A DNA stretch of 12,735 bases from Myxococcales bacterium (GTDB lineage: Bacteria > Myxococcota > Polyangia > Polyangiales > Polyangiaceae), in the NCBI GenBank assembly GCA_020430865.1, contig JAGQIY010000073.1, positions 1 through 12,735 of the forward strand. The letters are read 5' to 3'. Every line of letters starts with the position of its first letter. Position 1 is the first letter of the stretch. The notes under the pieces were generated by a model that was given only the letters and a program-made list of their open reading frames with translations, made no database searches and was not told the origin of the DNA. Position numbers and translations under genes: made by a program. Below are positions 1 to 5,765 of this stretch, piece after piece.

Positions 1-1384
1 GCTCCACCTCCTTCGAGGAGAGCTGGGCGTTGCACGAAGCGCTCGTCTCCCCCGCCGCCCTGCGCGCGAGCTGACGCTCGCGCGCTGCGACCACCCGACG
101 CCGCACCTCGGAGGAGGTCTCCCCCGAGCGCCGCCCGGTCAGCGCCTCGACGGCGACGGGCTGCACCGACACGTGAACGTCCAGCCGGTCGAGCAGCGGC
201 CCGGAGAGCCTCGAGAGGTAGCGCTTGCGCTGCACCTCGCCACAGCGACACTGCCGCCGCGGGTGTCCGTAATATCCGCACGGACATGGATTCACCGCGG
301 CGACGACCATCGCCCTGGCCGGGAACACGGCGCGAGCGCGCGCGCGGCTCACCAGCACCGTTCCATCTTCGAGCGGCTGACGGAGGCTCTCGAGGGTGCT
401 GCGCCGAAACTCGGCCAGCTCGTCCAGGAACAACACTCCGTGGTGCGCGAGGCTCACTTCACCAGGGCGCGGCAGCTCGCCACCTCCAACCAGCGCGGCG
501 TCACTCACCGAGTGATGCGGCGCGCGAAACGGTCGCCGACTCACGACCCCGCGCGAGGGCTCGATCATCCCGGCGACGCTGTGAATCGCCGTGGCCTCGA
601 TGGCCTCGCTGAACGACAGCGGCGGCAAGATGCTCGGCAAGAGCCGCGCGAGCAGCGTCTTGCCGCCGCCGGGCGGCCCGATCATCAGCAGGTTGTGCCC
701 TCCGGCAGCCACCACCTCCAGCGCGCGCCGGGCCAGGGACTGACCGCGCACGTCGGACAGGTCGAGATCACGGCTCTCCTGGGACTCGGGCTGGAAGTCC
801 GTGAGCGGCACCACCTCGAGGCGCCGCTCGCCAAGCAGGTGCCCGTACACGGCTCCGAGGTCCTCCGCAGCCAGCACCTGCATGCCTTCCACCAGACCTG
901 CCTCGCGCCTGTTTCCCTGTGGTACTATCGCGACTCGCAGACCGCGGTTTCGCGCACCCTCGAGCTGGGGCAGCACACCGCGCACCGGCTGTAGCTCTCC
1001 CCCCAGGGAAAGCTCCCCGAGAACCAGCACGCCTTCCAGACGCTTGGGATCGAGCTTGCCGATCGCTCCGAGTACGCCGAGCGCCATGGCGACATCCAGG
1101 CTCGCCCCGCTCTTCCTCAGGTCGGCGGGGGCGAGGTTCACCGTCAGGGCATACTCGTCCACCAGGATGCCCAGGCGCGCCAGCGAGCTCGTGATGCGCA
1201 CCCGCGCCTCCCGCACGGCAGCGTCAGCGAGGCCCACGAGCTGAAACAGCGCGGGCCCGCGCGTGCAACACACTTCCACGCGGATAGCATGGGCCTCGAG
1301 CCCAATCAGCGCGCTCGCCTCGACACAACACAGGCCTAGAGGCTTGCCCTGGATGGGCGCGTTACTACTGGCGACGGCAACCAT
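1..1384 (-). CDS. comM: YifB/ComM family Mg-chelatase-like AAA+ ATPase, 3' end beyond the window
   Basis: The frame is open from ATG 1384 to the left edge (461 codons), so roughly the last 45-50 residues of a usual ~505-residue protein are missing. The N-terminal ~190 residues are the Lon-S5-like domain (GLADAAVREARVRI near residue 51; NLAPADLRKSG near 83). The AAA+ core has Walker A GPPGGGKT (236-243), the family signature FRAPHHSVSDAALVGGG (286-302) and Walker B GVLFLDEL (316-323). A cysteine cluster NPCPCGYYG...CRCG (365-382) is typical of YifB proteins. ComM is known in naturally competent bacteria as a helicase that promotes branch migration during integration of transformed DNA; that role here is inferred. 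An in-frame TAA 12 bases upstream leaves ATG 1384 as the first start, but no good ribosome site is visible. The gene lies 130 bp downstream of the SnoaL-like gene on the same strand. A possible GCCGCC/GGCGGC stem at 1450-1471 lies between them, so co-transcription is uncertain. Confidence 0.93.
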   Translation of the reverse strand, partial: MVAVASSNAPIQGKPLGLCCVEASALIGLEAHAIRVEVCCTRGPALFQLVGLADAAVREARVRITSSLARLGILVDEYALTVNLAPADLRKSGASLDVAMALGVLGAIGKLDPKRLEGVLVLGELSLGGELQPVRGVLPQLEGARNRGLRVAIVPQGNRREAGLVEGMQVLAAEDLGAVYGHLLGERRLEVVPLTDFQPESQESRDLDLSDVRGQSLARRALEVVAAGGHNLLMIGPPGGGKTLLARLLPSILPPLSFSEAIEATAIHSVAGMIEPSRGVVSRRPFRAPHHSVSDAALVGGGELPRPGEVSLAHHGVLFLDELAEFRRSTLESLRQPLEDGTVLVSRARARAVFPARAMVVAAVNPCPCGYYGHPRRQCRCGEVQRKRYLSRLSGPLLDRLDVHVSVQPVAVEALTGRRSGETSSEVRRRVVAARERQLARRAAGETSASCNAQLSSKEVE

Positions 1385-1514
1385 GGCCGCCGCTTAGGCA
1401 GGATGTGTGCCCAGCGAAGAAGGCCTGAAACCAGCGGTTTGCCCACCTGGCCGCCCTGGCCAAGCGGCGGCGGCGCGAGCTTGGTCTGGCGGCAGGCGCG
1501 GAAGTCTGGGGAAG

Positions 1515-2432
1515 CTACGGTCCAGAGCTGGCGCTCAGGTTCCGCGTCCCTTCCACGCCAGCGCACACCGCGGTGAGACTCGGCTGAGCATCGTCGTTCT
1601 GAACGTCCTCGGGTACGGGGAACGGGGTGCGTCCCAACGCCCGCTCAAGGCCGATCGAGTCCATGTAGTCCCGCGTGTGAACGATGTAGCCCGCTTGCAC
1701 CCGAAGCACCAAGAGCCCGGTCAGCTGCACACGTTTCCCCGTGGCACCAATCGTCGCCTGAGCGCGCCACTGAGCCGTGACCAGCTCGGGGTCGGCGCCC
1801 TCCAGCACGAACTCGTTCTCGATACGCTGGATGTCCAGCGGGTGTTCCTTCCAGCGCTCACGGAATGCGTCCCGCACCGCGTCACGCCCGAACAGCTTCT
1901 GGGGACGGTTGGGCGTCGTGAAGCCGAACTCGTGCACGGCGTTCTCCGCATACAGGTCCGCCAGCGCATCCGCAGACTTCAGGGACATGGCCTGGTAGTA
2001 GTCGCTGAGCAGCGAGCGCGCCGAGCCCACCGCGTGGCGCTGCGCGTCTGCCAGCGCGCTGGGATCGAGGTACTCGCGTAGACGCAGGATCTGCCCCCCT
2101 CGCGCCTCGAGCACGGCGACACCTCCCACGCTGAAGGGCCGAACCACCGACCCCGCGCTGCCCTGCACCTGATACTCCGCGACCAGGCAACCGTCCGGAC
2201 TCTGCTTGCAGCTGGTCACACGAAAGCTCTGAACACGCAGCGGCGAGCCCTCCCAGACCTGGTGAGCGCGCTCGCGAATCGCCGCTCTGCCGGCGAATGC
2301 CAGGCCAGCGAACGGAAACTCCAGACGCGCGTCGTCGCTGAACAGCGCCGCGAATGCGTCGGCATCCTGGCTCAGGGACGCCTCTTGAAAGGCTTCGAAC
2401 AACTCCTCGGGGGTCTTCGCGATGTCGGTCAT
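1515..2432 (-). CDS. Protein with two tandem SnoaL-like (NTF2-fold) domains
   Basis: The product is 305 residues. ATG 2432 is chosen over an upstream in-frame ATG at 2558 because GGGAGG sits 4 bases before it and the upstream part would cross the operator region. Two NTF2-like halves are visible. Half 1 is residues ~8-130 (LFEAFQEASLSQDADAFAALFSDDARLEFPF, ending ILRLREYLDPSAL). Half 2 is ~137-268 (LLSDYYQAMSLKSADALADLYAENAVHEFGF, ending IVHTRDYMDSIGL). Both halves end in the same R-E/D-Y-L/M-D strand motif, indicating internal duplication. Stand-alone SnoaL-like proteins include ketosteroid-isomerase-like enzymes and polyketide cyclases, and many have no known substrate; no reaction can be assigned here. 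There is no signal peptide, so it is probably cytoplasmic. The last ~30 residues are unordered-looking. It diverges from a TetR gene with palindromic sites in the spacer, so it is probably that regulator's target. Confidence 0.88.
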   Translation of the reverse strand: MTDIAKTPEELFEAFQEASLSQDADAFAALFSDDARLEFPFAGLAFAGRAAIRERAHQVWEGSPLRVQSFRVTSCKQSPDGCLVAEYQVQGSAGSVVRPFSVGGVAVLEARGGQILRLREYLDPSALADAQRHAVGSARSLLSDYYQAMSLKSADALADLYAENAVHEFGFTTPNRPQKLFGRDAVRDAFRERWKEHPLDIQRIENEFVLEGADPELVTAQWRAQATIGATGKRVQLTGLLVLRVQAGYIVHTRDYMDSIGLERALGRTPFPVPEDVQNDDAQPSLTAVCAGVEGTRNLSASSGP

Positions 2433-2460
2433 GGAACCTCCCTGGTGACCCCGGGAGCTT

Positions 2461-2480
2461 AACGGAATCCGGATTCCGTT
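2461..2480. promoter_or_regulatory. Perfect 20-bp palindrome, probable TetR operator site 1
   Basis: AACGGAATCCGGATTCCGTT is its own reverse complement over all 20 bases. It lies 28 bases from the SnoaL-like ATG and 44 bases from the TetR ATG, in their shared divergent promoter region. TetR regulators usually bind palindromes of this size next to their own gene, so binding by the adjacent TetR protein is the natural reading. This is inferred. Confidence 0.75.
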
Positions 2481-2489
2481 TAAATCCAA

Positions 2490-2509
2490 ATCGGAACCTC
2501 GACTCCGTT
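2490..2509. promoter_or_regulatory. Imperfect second copy of the palindrome, probable TetR operator site 2
   Basis: ATCGGAACCTCGACTCCGTT matches the perfect site at 2461-2480 at 15 of 20 positions, keeping the outer CGGAA and TCCGTT arms. The centres of the two sites are 29 bp apart. It sits just upstream of the TetR start, so it may serve autoregulation. It is probably the weaker site because its inner arms are mismatched. Confidence 0.55.
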
Positions 2510-2524
2510 TACGAGTTGGGCACA

Positions 2525-3181
2525 ATGTCGGGGATGGCCAAAGCGGCTGCAGCATCACCTGCCAGGAGCGCGAAGAGCGGCGACGGGGCCCCCCGGGGCG
2601 GGCGTCGGGCGGACGCGGTGCGCAACCGTCAGCACGTGCTCGAGGTCGCGCAGAAGGTGTTCGCCGAGGCGGGTCTCTCGGCGCCCATCGACGAGATCGC
2701 GAAGCGAGCCGGCGTCGGGATTGGCACCGTCTATCGCCACTTTCCCACCAAGGAAGCGCTGTTCGGGGCGATCCTTCAGCACCACATGGAGCACATCGCG
2801 AGCCACGCCGAAGCGCTGCTGCAGAAGGCGGACGCCGGTGCCGCGGTGTTCGACCTCCTGCGCACCATGGCCCGCGAGAGCCACCAGAAGAAGGACTTCA
2901 TCCACGCCCTCGGCGGCTACCCGAGCGGCGAGGTGAAGACCGCGAAGAAGCGCTTCGTCGCCGCCTTCGAAGCCCTGGTCAAGCGAGCCCAGCGCGCCAG
3001 AGAGCTGCGCCCGGACGTCACGGCGGAGGACGTGATCATGCTGTCGAAGAGTGTGTTCGGGAGCGCCGAGCAAGACGAATCCACCCGCGAGAGGCGCCTG
3101 CGGGTGCTGTTCGATGGACTCAGGGCCACCGCGGGAGCCATCAAGACGGCCAGGTCCCGCACCAAGAAGGCCTCCGGCTAG
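2525..3181 (+). CDS. TetR/AcrR family transcriptional regulator
   Basis: The product is 218 residues from ATG 2525; a second ATG at 2534 is equally possible because neither start has a strong ribosome site. After a basic, alanine-rich tail of ~30 residues comes the TetR DNA-binding domain at ~33-80. It contains the first helix RQHVLEVAQKVFAEAG (35-50), the turn PIDEIAKRAGV (54-64) and the recognition helix GIGTVYRHFPTKEALF (65-80), all very typical. The C-terminal ~130 residues are helical, as expected for the ligand-binding and dimer part; the ligand is unknown. The gene is divergent from the SnoaL-like gene, and the spacer carries two related palindromes. It probably represses both genes until a small molecule is bound. 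The C-terminus is basic (SRTKKASG). Confidence 0.92.
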   Translation: MSGMAKAAAASPARSAKSGDGAPRGGRRADAVRNRQHVLEVAQKVFAEAGLSAPIDEIAKRAGVGIGTVYRHFPTKEALFGAILQHHMEHIASHAEALLQKADAGAAVFDLLRTMARESHQKKDFIHALGGYPSGEVKTAKKRFVAAFEALVKRAQRARELRPDVTAEDVIMLSKSVFGSAEQDESTRERRLRVLFDGLRATAGAIKTARSRTKKASG

Positions 3182-3709
3182 CGTCCTGTCTCCGGTAGTT
3201 CGCTGCAAGACTCGCCCGCCCTCCGAGGGCGTGGAAGTCTCCGCGCGGAAGGCGACCTCTTCGCGGCGCTGCCTCGGAGGCGCCGACGCCATCGACAGCT
3301 CCTCGATCCGGGCGATCGCTGCTTGCGCGCGCGCTTTCGACACCAGCGACCGTCCCGTTCTCGGGTTGCTCGGCTCGTCGGCCAGGGAGCGCAGGGGTGA
3401 GGCGCCCTGGTTCGGCATCGACACCGCTGCCCCAACCCGTTGGGCGATCAGCGCGGGCCGAACCGAGATTATCCGTTTCCTTCCGGGAACCTGGAGTCGT
3501 GAGCGACGCAGCGTGAGCGATGAAACACCCAAGACACATGGCGAAAACGCCTCGCGAACCATTCCCGTGCGGAACTATTGGCTGCGATGATTCAAGCCGA
3601 GCCAGCTCACACCCCTGCGCCCCTTGACTCCCACTCGGACTCTGACAAGCTCCGTCCCGCAAGCCGCGCTGCGTTCTTCGAGGGGGACGACGACGCAGAG
3701 GGGGGAAAC
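3182..3709. other. 528-bp gap without an intact gene; coding-like minus frame inside
   Basis: No complete gene with a ribosome site is visible. On the minus strand, a frame beginning at ATG 3422 (MPNQGASPLRSLADEPSNPR, then TGRSLVSKARAQAAIARIEE) has about four in five third positions G or C, the pattern of real genes here. It meets no stop before running antisense into the TetR gene, so it cannot be an ordinary gene as it stands. It may be a decayed fragment or chance. The rest, 3430-3709, shows nothing recognisable except the GAGGGGGG ribosome site of the next gene at about 3699-3706. Confidence 0.4.
3217..3231 (+). terminator. Short hairpin after the TetR gene
   Basis: CGCCCT-CCG-AGGGCG forms a 6-bp GC-rich stem with a 3-base loop, 36 bases after the TetR stop. 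There is no T-run behind it, so it would at best be a weak terminator. Confidence 0.25.
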
Positions 3710-4315
3710 ATGACGCAAGATTTGCTGGAAAGGCTCCAGGCCGCTCGGAACTTCTCGGCGCCACGCGTCTTTCGCCGCATGCATGAGGAGGCCGCGGAGG
3801 AAGGACTGCCGGCGCTGGGCGACCGCGTGCGCTGGTGGTCACTCAAGCGGATCGCGCGCTGGCAGCCACCAGCCGACTGGCGCGCCGCCTCCGACGCCGT
3901 GCCGTTCGCCCAGACCTCGGACGGCGATCTCTGGTGCTGGTATCCTAGCTGGGCGACAGGCAACACCCCGCCGGTGGTGCTGGTCCGGGCCTCGGAAGAG
4001 GCACGACTGTATGCCCCGAATTTCGAGGGTTTTCTGTTCCGGCAGTTGCTCGACTGGCTGAGCGGCGTCCCCGGCGCCGCCCTGGACTGCGACGAGGCGG
4101 AGCTCGAGTCGCGGGCGCGAACCGCAGTGGACAGTGTGCGCCCGCACCTGCGCTCCAACTGGCTCGCGCTGCTCGACGCTGTCCGCGAGCGCCCGCTGCG
4201 GCGAAACGAGCGCAGCGGTCACCTGCAGTTCCTGGAGCCCGAGGAGGTGCGGGAAATCGTCCAGCGGGAACTGCCGTTCGATCGCCTCAATCCCGGGCTG
4301 CTCCAGGTGGGCTGA
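3710..4315 (+). CDS. SMI1/KNR4 (SUKH) family protein
   Basis: The product is 201 residues from ATG 3710, chosen for the strong purine-rich site GAGGGGGG 3 bases upstream; a TTG at 3578 in frame gives an unconvincing extension. The SUKH-type core is at ~62-118: AVPFAQTSDGDLWCWYP (63-79), a strand PPVVLVRA (87-94), then LYAPNFEGFLFRQLLDWLSG (100-119). This matches the family's order of an FA/IP..GD.WC strand, a VVLV strand and an F..FL helix. SUKH proteins are known mainly as immunity proteins against polymorphic and contact-dependent toxins, and some have other intracellular binding roles. No toxin gene is next to it, so it may be an orphan immunity protein or have a housekeeping role. The C-terminal ~80 residues are charged and helical and not recognised. 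It is convergent with the GFA gene. Confidence 0.75.
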   Translation: MTQDLLERLQAARNFSAPRVFRRMHEEAAEEGLPALGDRVRWWSLKRIARWQPPADWRAASDAVPFAQTSDGDLWCWYPSWATGNTPPVVLVRASEEARLYAPNFEGFLFRQLLDWLSGVPGAALDCDEAELESRARTAVDSVRPHLRSNWLALLDAVRERPLRRNERSGHLQFLEPEEVREIVQRELPFDRLNPGLLQVG

Positions 4316-4324
4316 GTCACCTCT

Positions 4325-4339
4325 TCAGCACCCTGCTGA
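4325..4339. terminator. Small hairpin between convergent SUKH and GFA genes
   Basis: TCAGCA-CCC-TGCTGA is a perfect 6-bp stem with a 3-base loop, lying in the 25-bp gap between two facing stop codons. The position suits a bidirectional terminator, but no T-run follows on either strand. Confidence 0.4.
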
Positions 4340-4340
4340 G

Positions 4341-4700
4341 TCAGTAGCTCTTGCCATCGACCTGCTTGATCTTCAGCGAGTCCAGATCGACGTCGTCCAG
4401 GCAGCGCACGTTCACGGCCGCCATCTCGTTGCCACCGGGTCCGGTGCCCCGTGCGAACGATCGAATGCCACAGGTCGAACAGAAGAAGTGATGGATCACT
4501 TCCTTGTTGAACTGGTAGTCGGTCAGGGCCTCTTCGCCCTGGAGCAGCTTGAACTGCTCCAGTGGCACGAACGCGAGCATGGTGCCGGTCTTGGAACAGA
4601 TGGAGCAGTTGCAGGTCATCACCTCGCCCAGCTCCAGCTGCACCTCGTAGCCCACCTTCCCGCAGTGGCACCCGCCTCGATACGTCTTCATCTCGCTCAT
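4341..4700 (-). CDS. GFA family (glutathione-dependent formaldehyde-activating-like / CENP-V) zinc protein
   Basis: The product is 119 residues, normal for the family. ATG 4700 is chosen because GAGGAG sits 7 bases upstream; an in-frame ATG at 4745 lacks one. The zinc ligand pattern is complete: GCHCGK (C11, C13), CNCSIC (C30, C32, C35) and CSTCG (C74, C77). The conserved GIRSFARG segment follows at 78-85. The founding member was reported to speed the adduct formation of formaldehyde with glutathione, but most paralogues, like this one, have no proven substrate. It is probably cytoplasmic. It is divergent from the DoxX-like gene across a 183-bp spacer and convergent with the SUKH gene. Confidence 0.9.
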   Translation of the reverse strand: MSEMKTYRGGCHCGKVGYEVQLELGEVMTCNCSICSKTGTMLAFVPLEQFKLLQGEEALTDYQFNKEVIHHFFCSTCGIRSFARGTGPGGNEMAAVNVRCLDDVDLDSLKIKQVDGKSY

Positions 4701-4780
4701 TCGTCGCTCCTCAGCCCGTGGACAGGATTGGGCCTTCGTCGCCACCCGACCGCATTCAGCGCGGAGAAAGATGGATCCAA

Positions 4781-4794
4781 CGAACCCAGGTTCG
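4781..4794. promoter_or_regulatory. Inverted repeat in the GFA/DoxX divergent spacer
   Basis: CGAACC-CA-GGTTCG is a perfect 6-bp inverted repeat with a 2-base centre. It lies 81 bases from the GFA start and 90 from the DoxX start. It could be a regulator site for one or both genes, but no regulator gene adjoins. Confidence 0.3.
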
Positions 4795-4883
4795 GGGGTG
4801 AGGGTCTAGCTCAGCGGCGCAGCCGATGATTGTAAATTCGCGCCCCTTGCGACGTTCGAAGACCGACCCTATGCGACCCGTGC

Positions 4884-5294
4884 ATGCCAACGCGTACCCA
4901 GCTGATCAGCGCCTACGTGATGGCGTTCTTCTACTTCAGTGCTGGGCTGATGCATTTCATCAACCCGAGCTTCTTCGAGCAGATCGTGCCGGGCGTGCTG
5001 CCGTTCCCCCTGCTGATCGTCTACCTGAGCGGGGCAGCGGAGCTGGCTCTGGGCGCAGGGCTCGTGCTGCCGAAGACGCGGCACTGGGCCGCGTGGGGCG
5101 TGGTGGCGTTGCTCGTCGCGGTCTACCCGGCGAACCTCTATCACTGGGTCGCTGACGTGAAGGTCGACGACGTGCAGGTGCCTGCCATCTATCATCCGAT
5201 ACGCGCCCTGGTGCAGGTGCTGCTGATCGCCTGGGCCGCGTGGCTCGCCCGCAGCACCCGACCACGCCTGACCCGGCGGCTCACAAGCAGCTGA
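4884..5294 (+). CDS. DoxX-like four-helix inner-membrane protein
   Basis: The product is 136 residues, as expected for DoxX-like proteins. Four hydrophobic segments are visible: ~7-25 (ISAYVMAFFYFSAGLMHFI), ~40-62, ~68-86 (WAAWGVVALLVAVYPANLY) and ~106-122. Family features include the first-helix pattern AGLMHFINPSFFEQIVP, the G-AAEL-LG segment (50-57) and the YPANLYH turn (81-87). DoxX-type proteins are integral membrane proteins; some take part in thiosulfate:quinone oxidoreductase or oxidative-stress complexes, but most are unassigned. ATG 4884 is the only possible start because an in-frame stop at 4833 precedes it and no other start codon lies between. The ribosome site is weak. The tail is basic (cytoplasmic side likely). 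The 3' end overlaps by 14 bases the facing gene remnant. Confidence 0.85.
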   Translation: MPTRTQLISAYVMAFFYFSAGLMHFINPSFFEQIVPGVLPFPLLIVYLSGAAELALGAGLVLPKTRHWAAWGVVALLVAVYPANLYHWVADVKVDDVQVPAIYHPIRALVQVLLIAWAAWLARSTRPRLTRRLTSS

Positions 5295-5581
5295 GCGAGA
5301 CGTCCGGCTCTTTTCTGTGTGGATACACGTACCGCGCCGCATAGTCGAAGCTCCCGCCGCGAACTTCGAAGTCAATCGTGCCGTCGAGGGTACCTCCACC
5401 GCTGACGGTCTTGTACTGCATGGCCCAGTTGGTCACGGTCATCGCTGGCCCGTGCTCGATGCAGCGGCTCGTGACAGCTGTCCTTGAAGTCGACGGCCAG
5501 CTGTAGCTCCGACTCGACCCGAGAGTCCGCGGACGACTCGAGCCCCGGATGACTCGGGTCATCCAGGGCGCTCTTCCCTGG
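5281..5581 (-). pseudogene. Frameshifted and truncated remnant of an unrecognised protein gene
   Basis: Two minus-strand pieces in different frames look coding and appear to join. The first (about 5581-5475) reads DDPSHPGLESSADSRVESEL then QLAVDFKDSC. The second (about 5480-5281) reads SRCIEHGPAMTVTNWAMQYK, then TVSGGGTLDGTIDFEVRGGS, then FDYAARYVYPHRKEPDVSLSCL up to a TGA stop. Third positions are mostly G or C in both. The first piece has an in-frame TGA just upstream (5584-5582) and no start codon, so the 5' part is gone. The break lies close to 5473-5482, where GACAGCTGTC is a palindrome. The second piece could also be read as a 53-residue ORF from ATG 5442, but without a ribosome site. 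The product is unknown: a beta-strand-rich C-terminus with cysteines, possibly of an exported protein. A sequencing error at the break is the alternative. Confidence 0.45.
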
Positions 5582-5765
5582 TCAGCACATCGTCTCGAGC
5601 GCGGCTCGCCGCTGTGAATCTCCCGCCCAGTCGTGGGACATGGCTGTCATACCGTCTGGGAAAAGCGCCGCCTTCGCTCCGCCGCACGGAAATGGGATCC
5701 GAGCCGGTCCGACAGCCTGGTTTGCCCGCTTGCCATGCATACCGACCCCCGCCTACATTCCCGCC
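5295..5765. other. 471-bp stretch without an intact gene
   Basis: The left ~290 bp hold the minus-strand remnant described separately. From about 5585 to 5765 nothing coding is supported. It must contain the promoter of the downstream lipoprotein gene. CTTGCC at 5729 and TACATT at 5754, 19 bases apart, are the only promoter-like hexamers seen, and they are weak. Confidence 0.35.

Noticed and set aside
173..1244. Plus-strand open frames opposite the YifB gene
   Set aside because: They are antisense to a continuous, well-conserved minus-strand ATPase and have arginine/histidine-rich unnatural composition.
2555..3562. A 335-residue minus-strand frame covering the TetR gene
   Set aside because: The part opposite the TetR gene is simply its antisense frame; only the 3180-3422 part looks coding and is reported separately.
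3578..3709. TTG-started N-terminal extension of the SUKH protein
   Set aside because: A strong purine-rich ribosome site directly precedes ATG 3710, and the extension reads like noncoding sequence.
5640..5765. Upstream ATG giving a longer propeller lipoprotein
   Set aside because: The lipoprotein signal peptide begins at ATG 5766; the longer form would bury it.
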